The notes: a model not told the origin generated them from the sequence alone. A stretch of DNA of 64,000 bases from Streptomyces camelliae (GCF_027625935.1 NZ_CP115300.1:1364001-1428000), one strand, 5' to 3'. Shown: positions 16,803-25,245, counted from the stretch's first letter. Numbers and translations are program-made.

Positions 16803-17600
16803 TCAGAGGACCTTGGCGAGGAAGTCGCGGGTGCGTGCGTGCCGGGGCTTGTCCAGCACCTCGCTCGGCGGGCCCTGTTCGACGATGCGGCCGCCGTCGA
16901 GGAAGACGATCCGGTCGGCGACCTCGCGGGCGAAGCCGATCTCGTGGGTGACGATGACGAGGGTGGTGCCGCTGCCGGCGAGATCCTTGATGACGGCGAG
17001 TACCTCGCCGACGAGTTCGGGGTCGAGGGCCGAGGTCGGCTCGTCGAAGAGGATGACGCCGGGCCGCAGCGCGAGGGCGCGGGCGATGGCGACGCGCTGC
17101 TGCTGGCCGCCGGACAGCTGCCGCGGGTAGGCGCCGGCCTTGTCGCCGAGGCCGACCCGGCCGAGCAGTTCACGGGCCAGCTCCCGGGCCTCCGGCTTGG
17201 TCAGCCGGCCGGTGGCGACCGGCGCGGCCGCGACGTTGTCGAGGACGGTCAGATGCGGGAAGAGGTTGAAGTTCTGGAAGACGAAGCCGATCCTGCCGCG
17301 CTGGGCGAGGATGGCGCGCTCGCTCAGCTCCTTCAGCCGGCCCCCGCTGCCGCGCCGGACGCCGATCGGCTCGCCGCCGACGCTGACGTACCCGATCTCG
17401 GGTTTCTCCAGGTGGTTGACGACCCGCAGGAGCGTCGACTTGCCGGAGCCGGACGGCCCGATGATCACCGTGACCTCGCCGGGGCGGATGGTCAGGTCGA
17501 TGCCGTCGAGGACGCGGTGGGCGCCGTACCACTTGTGGACGTCGTGCAGTTCCAGGGAGACGGGGGCGGTCTTCGGGAGGGTCGGTGCGGTGGTGCTCAT
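16803..17600 (-). CDS. Polar amino-acid ABC transporter ATP-binding protein
   Basis: 265 residues with all ABC motifs: Walker A GPSGSGKST, Q-loop FVFQNFNLFPHLTVL, signature LSGGQQQRVAIARAL, Walker B VILFDEPTSALDPELV and H-loop VTHEIGFAREVAD. FQNFNLFPHLT is typical of GlnQ/TcyN-like ATPases of polar amino-acid importers. The ATG at 17600 overlaps the permease stop (ATGA). It energises the permease upstream and the binding lipoprotein downstream. Confidence 0.93.
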   Translation of the reverse strand: MSTTAPTLPKTAPVSLELHDVHKWYGAHRVLDGIDLTIRPGEVTVIIGPSGSGKSTLLRVVNHLEKPEIGYVSVGGEPIGVRRGSGGRLKELSERAILAQRGRIGFVFQNFNLFPHLTVLDNVAAAPVATGRLTKPEARELARELLGRVGLGDKAGAYPRQLSGGQQQRVAIARALALRPGVILFDEPTSALDPELVGEVLAVIKDLAGSGTTLVIVTHEIGFAREVADRIVFLDGGRIVEQGPPSEVLDKPRHARTRDFLAKVL

Positions 17601-18577
17601 ACGGCGGCCTCCCTGCGCAGCCGGGCCCGGAACTCGGTGAGGGCCGTCCGGGCCTTCTGCAGCGGCGTCGGCGGGAGGGTGCGGGTGGCGCCCCGGGCGA
17701 AGTACCGCTCGACGTAGAACTGGACGACGGACACGGCGCTGGTCAGGATCAGGTACCAGACGGTGGCGACGAGCAGGAGCGGCACGACGTCGCCGGGGTA
17801 GGTGCTGCCCATCGTCTGCACCGAGCCGAACAGGTCGAGCAGGGACACGTAGAACACCAGGGACGTGCTCTTGACGAGGCCGATCAGCTGGTTGACGTAG
17901 TTCGGGACGATGGACCGCAGGGCCTGCGGGAGGACGATCCTGCGGAACTGGTAGCCCTTGGGCAGGCCGAGCGCGGCCGCCGCCTCGTGCTGTCCCTGGT
18001 CGACGGAGAGGAGGCCTCCGCGGACCACCTCGGCCGCGTAGGCCGCCTCGTTGAGGCTGAGGCCGATGACGGCGATCGCGAGGTCGGTGGCGAGCCTCGA
18101 CTCGTCGAAGGTGACGAACGCCGGGCCGAACGGCACGCCGAGGCTCAGCGTCTTGTACAGGGCCGAGAAGTTGTACAGGAAGATCAGGACCACGATCAGC
18201 GGCACGGAGCGGAACAGCCAGGTGTACGTCCAGCTGACCGCGCGCAGCACCGGACTCCCGGAGAGCCGGCCCAGGGCCAGCACGATGCCGCCGGCGAGGC
18301 CCAGCACGGCGCTCAGAGCGGCGACTTCGAGGGTCACGCCGAGCCCGTCGAGGATGGTGGGCCGCAGGAACCAGTAGCGGAAGCGGTCCCACTGGTAGAA
18401 GGGGTTCGTGGCCAGTCCGTGCGCGATCTGGGCGACGAGGACCAGGACGACGGCGGTGGCGATCCACCGGCCGGGTCGGCGCAGCGGCTGAACGCGCTGG
18501 GCTCTGAGGTGGGGTGACGGTGCGTCGGCTGCTGGCGCCTCGGCCAGGGAGACGGCGGCGCCTGGGGGTTCACTCAT
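17597..18577 (-). CDS. Polar amino-acid ABC transporter permease
   Basis: 326 residues. After a ~35-residue soluble N-terminus there are about six membrane segments (for example IATAVVLVLVAQIAHGLA and LIVVLIFLYNFSALYKTL). The EAA loop is clear: GQHEAAAALGLPKGYQFRRI followed by VLPQALRSIVPNYVNQ, so it is of the HisM/GlnP family. A single permease gene suggests a homodimer. It is the first structural gene after leader peptide 2, followed by the ATPase with overlapping codons. Confidence 0.92.
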   Translation of the reverse strand: MSEPPGAAVSLAEAPAADAPSPHLRAQRVQPLRRPGRWIATAVVLVLVAQIAHGLATNPFYQWDRFRYWFLRPTILDGLGVTLEVAALSAVLGLAGGIVLALGRLSGSPVLRAVSWTYTWLFRSVPLIVVLIFLYNFSALYKTLSLGVPFGPAFVTFDESRLATDLAIAVIGLSLNEAAYAAEVVRGGLLSVDQGQHEAAAALGLPKGYQFRRIVLPQALRSIVPNYVNQLIGLVKSTSLVFYVSLLDLFGSVQTMGSTYPGDVVPLLLVATVWYLILTSAVSVVQFYVERYFARGATRTLPPTPLQKARTALTEFRARLRREAAV

Positions 18578-18700
18578 GGCGGGGCTCCGGCTTGGGTCGG
18601 CACCCCGGTCGGCGGCGGACGAGCCGCGCCGGCCGCGACGGCACTACGGCACGAGGCGGCCCGCGGCAGCGCACGGGGACCGGAGGCTGGACGGATGACG

Positions 18701-18722
18701 GCACACCACGGGGACGGTGTGC
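18701..18722 (-). promoter_or_regulatory. Hairpin between leader peptide 2 and permease gene
   Basis: GCACACC (18701-18707) pairs with GGTGTGC (18716-18722) over an 8-base loop, in the 173-base stretch between the leader stop and the permease start. It may be part of an attenuator responding to leader translation. No T-run follows. Confidence 0.4.
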
Positions 18723-18750
18723 GTCGGGAACGCGGGGCTGGGGAAGGAGG

Positions 18751-18900
18751 TCAGCCGTGACAGCGGGCGGTGCCCGGTGCGGTACACAGTGCGCTGTTGA
18801 CCCGGAGCAGATCGACGGCGCGGTCGGCGACGAGGAGCCCGGCGGACGACGGGACGCGGCCCTGGGGGCGGCTCAGGGCCGTCCGGGGGCTTGCGTCCAT
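18751..18900 (-). CDS. Leader peptide 2 (sulfur-type, 49 aa)
   Basis: 49 codons from ATG 18900 (AGGTGACACC upstream). The C-terminal half reads VADRAVDLLRVNSALC and then TAPGTARCHG, aligning with the leader pattern HIDLLRVxSALC at 14717-14827 and 20090-20215. It has two Cys codons (both TGT). It precedes the ABC transporter operon on the same strand. A role in Cys-dependent attenuation is inferred from this family and the context. Confidence 0.62.
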   Translation of the reverse strand: MDASPRTALSRPQGRVPSSAGLLVADRAVDLLRVNSALCTAPGTARCHG

Positions 18901-19125
18901 GGTGTCACCTGTCACTGTTCCGGCCCCGCGGGGCCCTCGCGCTTACCGAAATGCTTCGTTCCGGTCCGGTCGTCACCTGGGGCACCCCACCGCGCTGCGA
19001 GGGTTGCCGGTCAGCAAGCCAGGGCTTGGTGCTGACGCTCATGACCGTTCTTTGCCGTAAGTTAAGGCGGTCGTCCGTTCAGATGTCAACGACTGTCCGC
19101 CTGATGGACGTTCATCGGCCTTCGT

Positions 19126-20013
19126 TCACCTGCGGGAAGCGTCCTCGGCGTCGGCGGCATGGCCGGCCCAGTCCAGGATCTGGACGGCAGCCCCGGCGGC
19201 CTCCAGGCCCTGGCAGCGGCCGTGGTGGCGGCGGGAGATGCCGTCGAGGTCGAGATGGCGGCCGAAGGCGGGGTGGGCGGCCAGCCGGCGGGCGTAGGCC
19301 CACAGGGCGCGGTGGCCGGCCACGCGGTGCACGGCGGAGGCGTCGAGGTGGCAGCGATGGACGGTGTCGAGCTGCACCAGGGTCACCCACAGTTCGACGT
19401 CGGCGGCGGTGAGCCGGCCGTCGACCAGGTACTCCTCCCCCGCCAGCCGGTTCTCCAGCCGGCCCAGGGTGTCGAGCAGCACATCGAGGGCGGCGGCCCG
19501 CTCGGCCGGGCCGGCGCCCGCCCGCCCGGCGCGCTGCGCGGCCTCCTCGATGCCCTCGTCGCACATCTGCTCCACGGCCTCGATCACGGACTCCTGGCCA
19601 CAGGGATACAGCGCGGCCCGCTCCTCGCCCGGGAAACGGTCGAGGTCGCGCAGGATGTCACGGGCCCGGGTGCTGACGATGCGTCCGGACCAGTCGTCGC
19701 TGAGCACGGGGGCGAGGGCGGGGCCGGTGTAGTGGTGGGCGCTGGCCTCGTACAGCGGGCTGAGGGCCGCGTGGCCGCCGCCGGGACCGTCCGGGACGGC
19801 GGGCAGGACGGTGACCGGACAGCTGTCGCCCAGGCCGAGGAGGCTGTGCCCGACGGCGAGGCGCAGTCCGTCGGGACAGGCGGTGGACAGATGGAGCCGG
19901 TAGCGGTGGGGCACGGCGTAGTGGCCGCTGCGAGCGTCCCGGCCGATCCGGCCCCGGAAGACGGGGGCGGCGCGGTGGACGGACGGGACGGCGGCGAGCG
20001 GAGCGATGGACAT
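19126..20013 (-). CDS. Glutathionyl-hydroquinone reductase-like (GST C-terminal domain) protein
   Basis: 295 residues resembling the Xi-class ECM4/YqjG family. Cys46 in STACPDGLR lies where the family has its CPWAHR catalytic Cys. SVIEAVEQMCDEGIEE, GRLTAADVELWVTLVQLDTV and the C-terminal helices fit the GST C-terminal domain. Usual members are ~320-330 residues and bind glutathione; Streptomyces uses mycothiol, so the thiol partner is uncertain. It lies behind leader peptide 3, which fits a sulfur or thiol role. ATG 20013 has AGGGGAGA upstream. Confidence 0.75.
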   Translation of the reverse strand: MSIAPLAAVPSVHRAAPVFRGRIGRDARSGHYAVPHRYRLHLSTACPDGLRLAVGHSLLGLGDSCPVTVLPAVPDGPGGGHAALSPLYEASAHHYTGPALAPVLSDDWSGRIVSTRARDILRDLDRFPGEERAALYPCGQESVIEAVEQMCDEGIEEAAQRAGRAGAGPAERAAALDVLLDTLGRLENRLAGEEYLVDGRLTAADVELWVTLVQLDTVHRCHLDASAVHRVAGHRALWAYARRLAAHPAFGRHLDLDGISRRHHGRCQGLEAAGAAVQILDWAGHAADAEDASRR

Positions 20014-20050
20014 GCGTCTCCCCTGGTGGTGGGCATGGTTCAGGGCGCGC

Positions 20051-20069
20051 GCCGACGGACGTCGTCGGC
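20051..20069 (-). promoter_or_regulatory. Hairpin between leader peptide 3 and GST-like gene
   Basis: GCCGACG (20051-20057) pairs with CGTCGGC (20063-20069) over a 5-base loop. It sits just after the leader stop and before the GST-like gene, in the same relative place as the hairpin after leader 2. Confidence 0.4.
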
Positions 20070-20089
20070 CGGTGGGCGCGGGGGCCGGC

Positions 20090-20215
20090 TCAGCGGCGCG
20101 GGCTGATGGCGCTGCAGACGCGCAGCAGATCGATGTGCCGGCGGGAGGTGAGCAGGGGGGCGCGCAGCGGCGTACGGCCGGCTCGGCCGGTGACCGTGTC
20201 GAGGCGCGCCATCAT
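20090..20215 (-). CDS. Leader peptide 3 (sulfur-type, 41 aa)
   Basis: 41 codons starting at a double ATG (20215 or 20212) with AAGGTAGGGA upstream. It contains LLTSRRHIDLLRVCSAIS followed by PRR, the best match of the three to the HIDLLRVxSA leader pattern, with one Cys codon (TGC). The GST-like gene begins 76 bases after its stop. It shares its upstream region with the divergent hydroxyproline operon. Confidence 0.7.
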   Translation of the reverse strand: MMARLDTVTGRAGRTPLRAPLLTSRRHIDLLRVCSAISPRR

Positions 20216-20354
20216 TCCCTACCTTTTCACTAGGATTTCCTCCCTGGAGTGTCGATCGGGTGTCGTACGACGTCAAGGGGGCGTCCACGCCTGGGACTCG
20301 GGGTGGGTGACATGAAGGGCGACAAGCGATGTCCGGGGTCTCCTCAGACGGTGC

Positions 20355-20364
20355 GCCATGTGAC
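20355..20364. promoter_or_regulatory. Candidate GntR operator, site A (GCCATGTGAC)
   Basis: Located 12 bases before the GTG of the first hydroxyproline gene. Near-identical copies occur at 23246-23255 (GCCATGTCAC) and on the other strand at 25236-25245. Probably the site of the GntR regulator encoded at the end of the operon. Confidence 0.5.
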
Positions 20365-20375
20365 ATAGTACTGCC

Positions 20376-21548
20376 GTGGCAAAGCGACTGACCTGCGATG
20401 TCGTGGTCGTCGGAGCCGGCATGGTGGGCGCGGCCTGTGCGCTGTACGCCGCGCGGGCCGGCCTCGACGTACACGTGGTGGACCGGGGGCCGGTGGCCGG
20501 CGGCACCACCGGGGCGGGCGAGGGCAACCTGCTCGCCTCCGACAAGGAACCGGGCCCGGAGCTCGGACTCGCCCTGCTGTCGGCCCGGTTGTGGGAGCGG
20601 CTGGCGGACGAGCTCGGCACGGAGATCGAGTACGACCCCAAGGGCGGCCTGGTGGTCGCCTCGACCCCCCGCACCCTGGCCGCGCTGACGGACCTCGCGG
20701 CCGGACAGCGTGCCGCCGGAGTGACCGCCGATCCGGTGAGCGCGGCCGAACTCCGCGAACTGGAGCCCCACTTGGCCCCCGGCATGGCGGGCGGGGTGCA
20801 CTATCCGCAGGACGCCCAGGTCATGCCCGCCCTGGCCGCGGCCCACCTGCTCCGCGCCTCCGGCGCCCGGCTGCACACCGGCTGGACGGTGACCGGGGTG
20901 GCCCGCACGGCGGACGGCGCGGTGGCCGGTGTCCGCACCGACCGGGGCGACCTGTACGCACCGGCGGTGGTGAACGCGGCCGGGGCCTGGGGCGGAGACC
21001 TCGCGGCGCTCGCGGGCGTCCGGCTGCCGGTGCTCCCCCGGCGCGGCTTCGTGCTGGTGACCGAGCCGCTGCCGCGGATGGTCCGGCACAAGGTGTACGC
21101 GGCGGACTACGTGGCCGATGTGGCGAGCGACGCGGCCGCCTTGCGCACCTCGCCGGTCGTGGAGGGTACGGCCGCCGGGCCGGTGCTGATCGGCGCGAGC
21201 CGCGAACGGGTCGGTTTCGACCGCGCGTTGTCCCTGCCCGCGGTACGGGCGCTCGCGGCCGGGGCGATCGGCCTGTTCCCCTTCCTGGAGCGGGTCCGCG
21301 CGCTGCGGACGTACGCGGGTTTCCGGCCGTATCTGCCCGACCACCTCCCGGCCATCGGCCCCGACCCCCGGCTGCCCGGCCTGTTCCACGCCTGCGGCCA
21401 CGAGGGCGCCGGCATCGGACTCGCCCCCGGCACCGGGCAGTTGATCGCCCAGGCGCTCACCGCGAAGACACCGGAGCTGGACCTCACACCGTTCCGGCCG
21501 GAGCGATTCGACACCGACGCCACCATCGATGGAGGCAACGCATCGTGA
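20376..21548 (+). CDS. FAD-dependent D-amino-acid dehydrogenase, D-hydroxyproline dehydrogenase catalytic (beta-type) subunit
   Basis: 390 residues of the DAO/GlcD-like family. The dinucleotide-binding motif is VVVVGAGMVGAACALYAARA, followed by GPVAGGTTGAGEGNLL; the C-terminal FAD contact is ACGHEGAGIGLAPGTGQLIA. It is the substrate-oxidising subunit of an HcnC/SoxB-like complex. Neighbouring genes supply the 2Fe-2S and second flavin subunits. Together with the deaminase and epimerase downstream the expected substrate is cis-4-hydroxy-D-proline. GTG start; stop overlaps the next start (GTGA). Confidence 0.85.
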   Translation: MAKRLTCDVVVVGAGMVGAACALYAARAGLDVHVVDRGPVAGGTTGAGEGNLLASDKEPGPELGLALLSARLWERLADELGTEIEYDPKGGLVVASTPRTLAALTDLAAGQRAAGVTADPVSAAELRELEPHLAPGMAGGVHYPQDAQVMPALAAAHLLRASGARLHTGWTVTGVARTADGAVAGVRTDRGDLYAPAVVNAAGAWGGDLAALAGVRLPVLPRRGFVLVTEPLPRMVRHKVYAADYVADVASDAAALRTSPVVEGTAAGPVLIGASRERVGFDRALSLPAVRALAAGAIGLFPFLERVRALRTYAGFRPYLPDHLPAIGPDPRLPGLFHACGHEGAGIGLAPGTGQLIAQALTAKTPELDLTPFRPERFDTDATIDGGNAS

Positions 21549-21847
21549 ATCCCCTGGAGTTGGCCCGGGCCCGGCCGGGTGAGACCTGCACCGTCACCCT
21601 GGACGGGCGGTCCGTCGAGGCGCTGCCCGGGCAGACGGTCGCGGCAGCGCTGTGGGCGGCGGGTGTGACGGCCTGGCGCAGCACGCGGGGCGCGGGCCGG
21701 CCACGCGGGGTGTTCTGCGGGATCGGGGTGTGCTTCGACTGCCTGGTGACCGTCAACGGCCGGGCGAACCAACGGGCTTGCCTGGTCCCCGTACACCCGG
21801 GCGATGTGATCCGCACCCAGGAGGGGACGGGACGGGTCGATGACTGA
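21545..21847 (+). CDS. Small 2Fe-2S ferredoxin-like subunit of D-hydroxyproline dehydrogenase
   Basis: 100 residues, GTG start overlapping the previous stop. Four cysteines are placed as in HcnA-like subunits: Cys-x4-Cys-x2-Cys in GVFCGIGVCFDCLVTV, and a fourth in NQRACLVPV. LDGRSVEALPGQTVAAAL is the usual beta-grasp N-terminus. It passes electrons between the flavin subunits. It overlaps the next gene by 8 bases. Confidence 0.88.
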   Translation: MNPLELARARPGETCTVTLDGRSVEALPGQTVAAALWAAGVTAWRSTRGAGRPRGVFCGIGVCFDCLVTVNGRANQRACLVPVHPGDVIRTQEGTGRVDD

Positions 21848-23240
21848 GCGTATGCGTCTCGCCGTCGTCGGGGCGGGTCCGGCGGGTCTCGCCGGGGCGC
21901 TGGCGGCGGCCGCCCGGGGCGTGGACGTCACCCTGATCGACGCGGCCGGGCAGGCAGGCGGCCAGTTCTACCGGCAGCCCGCCCCCGCCCTGAACGCCCG
22001 CCGCCCCGAGGCCCTGCACCACCAGTGGCGCACCTGGCAGCGCCTGTCGGACGGCCTCGCCAGACACCTCGCGGCCGGGCGGATCACCCATCTGACGGAG
22101 CATCATGTCTGGTGTGTGCGGCGCGAGTCGGACGCCTTCAGAGTGCACGCACTGCTCGGTCCCGCGCAGGAGGAGGGGGTCACCGTCCGCGCCGACGCCG
22201 TACTGCTCGCCACCGGCGGCTACGAGCGGGTGCTGCCCTTCCCGGGCTGGACGCTTCCGGGAGTCGTCACGGCGGGCGGCGCGCAGGCCATGCTCAAGGG
22301 CGGCCTGGTGCTGCCGGGCCGGCGGATCGTGGTCGCGGGCACCGGGCCGCTGCTGCTGCCGGTGGCGGCCGGGCTCGCCACCGCGGGCGCCGAGGTGGCC
22401 GCGCTGGTCGAGTCCGCCGGCCCCGCGGCCCTGCTGCGGCGGACGCCGGAGCTCGCCGCCCAGCCCGGCAAACTCGCCGAAGGCGCCTGGTACGCGGGGC
22501 AGTTGGTGCGCCATCGGGTGCGCACCCTGGCCCGGCACACCGTGGTGGAGGCGCACGGCACGGACCGGCTGACGGCGGTCACCGTCGCCGCGCTGGACCG
22601 CGCCGGGCGGATCCGGCCCGGCAGCGCCCGCCGCATCCCCTGCGACACCCTTGCCGTCGGCCACGGCATGCTGCCGCACACCGACCTCGCCGAGACCCTC
22701 GGTTGCACGCTGAACGGGACGGACGTGGACGTCGACGCGGAGCAGCGCACCGACGTGCCCGGGGTGTGGGCCGCCGGGGAGACCACCGGCATCGGCGGCG
22801 CGGCCCTCGCCCTCGCCGAGGGCCACATCGCCGGCCGCTCGGCCGCCGCCCGCCTGCACGGCACCGTTCCCGACCCGCGCACGTGGGCCGCGGCCGACCG
22901 GGCCAGGACCCGGCTGCGGGCGTTCTTCGCGGCCCTCGACACGGTGTACGCACCGCCCGCGGGCTGGGCGGAACGGATCCCGGACGACACGGTGGTGTGC
23001 CGGTGCGAGGAGGTCACCGCGGGCGAGGTCCGTACCGCCGGCCCGCTGGGCGCCGCCGACCTGCGCACCGCGAAACTGCTCACCCGGGCCGGCATGGGCT
23101 GGTGCCAGGGCCGGATGTGCGCGCCCGCCGTGGCCGGCCTGACCGGCTGCCCGCTCACCCCGGGGCGGCGGCCGTTCGCGCGCCCGGTACCGCTCGGCGT
23201 CCTGGCGAACGTGCCGGACGACGAGACGCCCACTCGATGA
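21840..23240 (+). CDS. FAD/NAD(P)-binding oxidoreductase with BFD-like 2Fe-2S site, D-hydroxyproline dehydrogenase alpha-type subunit
   Basis: 466 residues of the HcnB/OoxA family. The first Rossmann motif is LAVVGAGPAGLAGALAAAAR with GGQFYRQP; a second is IVVAGTGPLLLPVAAGLATA; the FAD block reads DVPGVWAAGETTGIGGAAL. The C-terminal BFD-like cluster has Cys-x-Cys (VVCRCEEV) and Cys-x4-Cys (GWCQGRMCAP). It completes a three-subunit dehydrogenase with the two genes before it. Electrons probably pass to the respiratory chain. Confidence 0.87.
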   Translation: MTERMRLAVVGAGPAGLAGALAAAARGVDVTLIDAAGQAGGQFYRQPAPALNARRPEALHHQWRTWQRLSDGLARHLAAGRITHLTEHHVWCVRRESDAFRVHALLGPAQEEGVTVRADAVLLATGGYERVLPFPGWTLPGVVTAGGAQAMLKGGLVLPGRRIVVAGTGPLLLPVAAGLATAGAEVAALVESAGPAALLRRTPELAAQPGKLAEGAWYAGQLVRHRVRTLARHTVVEAHGTDRLTAVTVAALDRAGRIRPGSARRIPCDTLAVGHGMLPHTDLAETLGCTLNGTDVDVDAEQRTDVPGVWAAGETTGIGGAALALAEGHIAGRSAAARLHGTVPDPRTWAAADRARTRLRAFFAALDTVYAPPAGWAERIPDDTVVCRCEEVTAGEVRTAGPLGAADLRTAKLLTRAGMGWCQGRMCAPAVAGLTGCPLTPGRRPFARPVPLGVLANVPDDETPTR

Positions 23241-23245
23241 CCAGT

Positions 23246-23255
23246 GCCATGTCAC
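23246..23255. promoter_or_regulatory. Candidate GntR operator, site B (GCCATGTCAC)
   Basis: In the 40-base gap before the deaminase gene. It shares TGCCATGTCAC with site C at the GntR gene and GCCATGT with site A. It suggests an internal regulated promoter for the deaminase and epimerase genes. Confidence 0.5.
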
Positions 23256-23280
23256 ACACTATCCACGAAGAGGACCCCTC

Positions 23281-24177
23281 ATGACTCACCCGGAGAACCG
23301 TCCCTGGCGCGGCGTCCTCGTCGCCACCGCGCTCCCGCTGCGCGCCGACCTGTCGGTCGACTACGACCGCTACGCCGAGCACTGCTCCTGGCTGGTGGCG
23401 AGCGGCTGCGACGGCGTCGTACCCAACGGCTCGCTCGGCGAGTACCAGGTGCTCACCCCGGAGGAGCGGGCCCGGGTGGTGGAGACGGCCGTGGCGGCGA
23501 TCGGCGGCGAGCGGGTGATGCCGGGCGTCGCCGCGTACGGCTCGGCCGAGGCCCGGCGCTGGGCCGAGCAGGCGGGCGAGGCCGGCTGCGCGTCGGTGAT
23601 GCTGCTGCCGCCCAACGCCTACCGTGCCGACGAGCGTTCCGTGCTCGCCCACTACGCGGAGGTCGCCCGCGCGGGCCTGCCGGTGGTGGCGTACAACAAC
23701 CCGATCGACACCAAGGTCGACCTGGTGCCCGAACTCCTCGCCCGGCTGCACGGCGAGGGGCACATCCACGGCGTCAAGGAGTTCTCGGGCGACGTGCGCC
23801 GCGCCTATCGCATCGCCGAACTCGCCCCGGAGCTGGACCTGTTGACCGGCGCCGACGACGTCCTGCTGGAGCTGGCCGTGGCGGGCGCCAAGGGCTGGGT
23901 GGCCGGCTATCCCAACGCGCTGCCCCGCGCCTCGGCGGAGCTCTACCGTGCCGCGACGGCCGGTGACCTCACCACCGCGCTCCCCCTGTACCGGCAGCTG
24001 CATCCCCTGCTGCGCTGGGACTCGCGGACGGAGTTCGTGCAGGCGATCAAGCTGTCCATGGACGTCGTCGGCCGGTACGGCGGCCCGGTGCGCCCGCCGC
24101 GCGTCCCGCTGACGCCGGAACAGCAGGCCATGGTCCGGGCGGCCACCGAGAAGGCCGCCGCCGCGGGACTCGCATAA
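23281..24177 (+). CDS. DHDPS-family aldolase, probable 1-pyrroline-4-hydroxy-2-carboxylate deaminase
   Basis: 298 residues with the DapA/NAL barrel pattern. Schiff-base Lys166 is in IHGVKEFSGD and the conserved Tyr138 in VAYNNP; the substrate loop is VPNGSLGEYQVLTPEER. In hydroxyproline catabolism an enzyme of this family deaminates the dehydrogenase product to alpha-ketoglutarate semialdehyde. This fits the neighbours better than lysine synthesis. ATG 23281 follows AAGAGGA. The semialdehyde dehydrogenase needed for the last step is not in the window. Confidence 0.85.
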   Translation: MTHPENRPWRGVLVATALPLRADLSVDYDRYAEHCSWLVASGCDGVVPNGSLGEYQVLTPEERARVVETAVAAIGGERVMPGVAAYGSAEARRWAEQAGEAGCASVMLLPPNAYRADERSVLAHYAEVARAGLPVVAYNNPIDTKVDLVPELLARLHGEGHIHGVKEFSGDVRRAYRIAELAPELDLLTGADDVLLELAVAGAKGWVAGYPNALPRASAELYRAATAGDLTTALPLYRQLHPLLRWDSRTEFVQAIKLSMDVVGRYGGPVRPPRVPLTPEQQAMVRAATEKAAAAGLA

Positions 24178-24205
24178 GCTCGCAGCTCGCACAAGGGAGT
24201 CGGAT

Positions 24206-25207
24206 ATGCGCAGCAAGCTCGTCCTGCACGCCGTCGACTCGCACACCGAGGGCATGCCGACCCGCGTGATCACCGGCGGGATCGGCACCGTACCGGGTGC
24301 GACGATGAACGAACGGCGGCTGTACTTCCGTGAACACCATGACCCCATCAAGCAGTTGCTGATGAACGAGCCGCGCGGCCACTCCGCGATGAGCGGCGCG
24401 ATCCTCCAGCCGCCGACCCGCCCCGACTGCGACTGGGGCGTGATCTACATCGAGGTCTCCGGCTATCTGCCGATGTGCGGGCACGGCACCATCGGGGTGG
24501 CGACCGTGCTGGTCGAGACCGGCATGGTGGAGGTCGTGGAGCCGGTGACCACAATCCGGCTGGACACCCCGGCGGGGCTCGTGGTGGCCGAGGTGGCGGT
24601 GGAGAACGGCGCCGCGCGGCACGTGACCCTGAAGAACGTGCCGTCGTTCGCCGTCGCCCTGGACCGCAAGATCACCCTCCCGGACGGCCGCACGGTCACC
24701 TACGACCTCGCCTACGGCGGCAACTTCTACGCGATCCTCCCCCTCGACGCCTTCGGTCTGCCCTTCGACCGCGCCCGCAAGGACGACATCCTCGCGGCCG
24801 GCCTCACGCTGATGGAGGCGATCAACTCCGAGGCGGAGCCGGTGCATCCCGAGGACCCGTCGATCCGCGGCTGCCACCACGTCCACCTCTACGCGCCCGG
24901 CGCCACCGCACGGCACTCACGGCACGCGATGGCCATCCACCCGGGCTGGTTCGACCGCTCCCCGTGCGGTACGGGCACCAGCGCACGCATGGCGCAGCTG
25001 CACGCGCGCGGTGAACTGCCGTTGCACACCGAGTTCGTGAACGAGTCGTTCATCGGCACCCGGTTCACCGGACGGCTGCTCGGCGAGACGGAGGTCGCCG
25101 GAGTCCCGGCCGTGCTGCCGAGTTTCACCGGCCGCGCGTGGATCACCGGCACCGCCCAGTATCTGCTCGACCCCACCGACCCCTTCCCGGAAGGCTTCGT
25201 GCTCTAG
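24206..25207 (+). CDS. Proline racemase family enzyme, probable 4-hydroxyproline epimerase
   Basis: 333 residues. Both catalytic cysteines are present: Cys91 in LPMCGHGTIG and Cys254 in SPCGTGTSARMAQLHARGEL. Two Cys means a racemase/epimerase rather than a dehydratase, which has Ser/Thr. Other family blocks are HAVDSHTEGMPTRVITGG and GNFYAILPLD. It should turn trans-4-hydroxy-L-proline into the cis-D form for the dehydrogenase. AAGGGAGT precedes ATG 24206. Confidence 0.9.
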   Translation: MRSKLVLHAVDSHTEGMPTRVITGGIGTVPGATMNERRLYFREHHDPIKQLLMNEPRGHSAMSGAILQPPTRPDCDWGVIYIEVSGYLPMCGHGTIGVATVLVETGMVEVVEPVTTIRLDTPAGLVVAEVAVENGAARHVTLKNVPSFAVALDRKITLPDGRTVTYDLAYGGNFYAILPLDAFGLPFDRARKDDILAAGLTLMEAINSEAEPVHPEDPSIRGCHHVHLYAPGATARHSRHAMAIHPGWFDRSPCGTGTSARMAQLHARGELPLHTEFVNESFIGTRFTGRLLGETEVAGVPAVLPSFTGRAWITGTAQYLLDPTDPFPEGFVL

Positions 25208-25235
25208 CCGTCCTCTAGAATCCCGCCGGTGATGC

Positions 25236-25245
25236 GTGACATGGC
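25236..25245. promoter_or_regulatory. Candidate GntR operator, site C (reverse GCCATGTCAC)
   Basis: GTGACATGGC overlaps the first codons of the GntR gene and, on the minus strand, reads TGCCATGTCAC as at site B. This would allow autoregulation if transcription starts just upstream. Confidence 0.45.
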
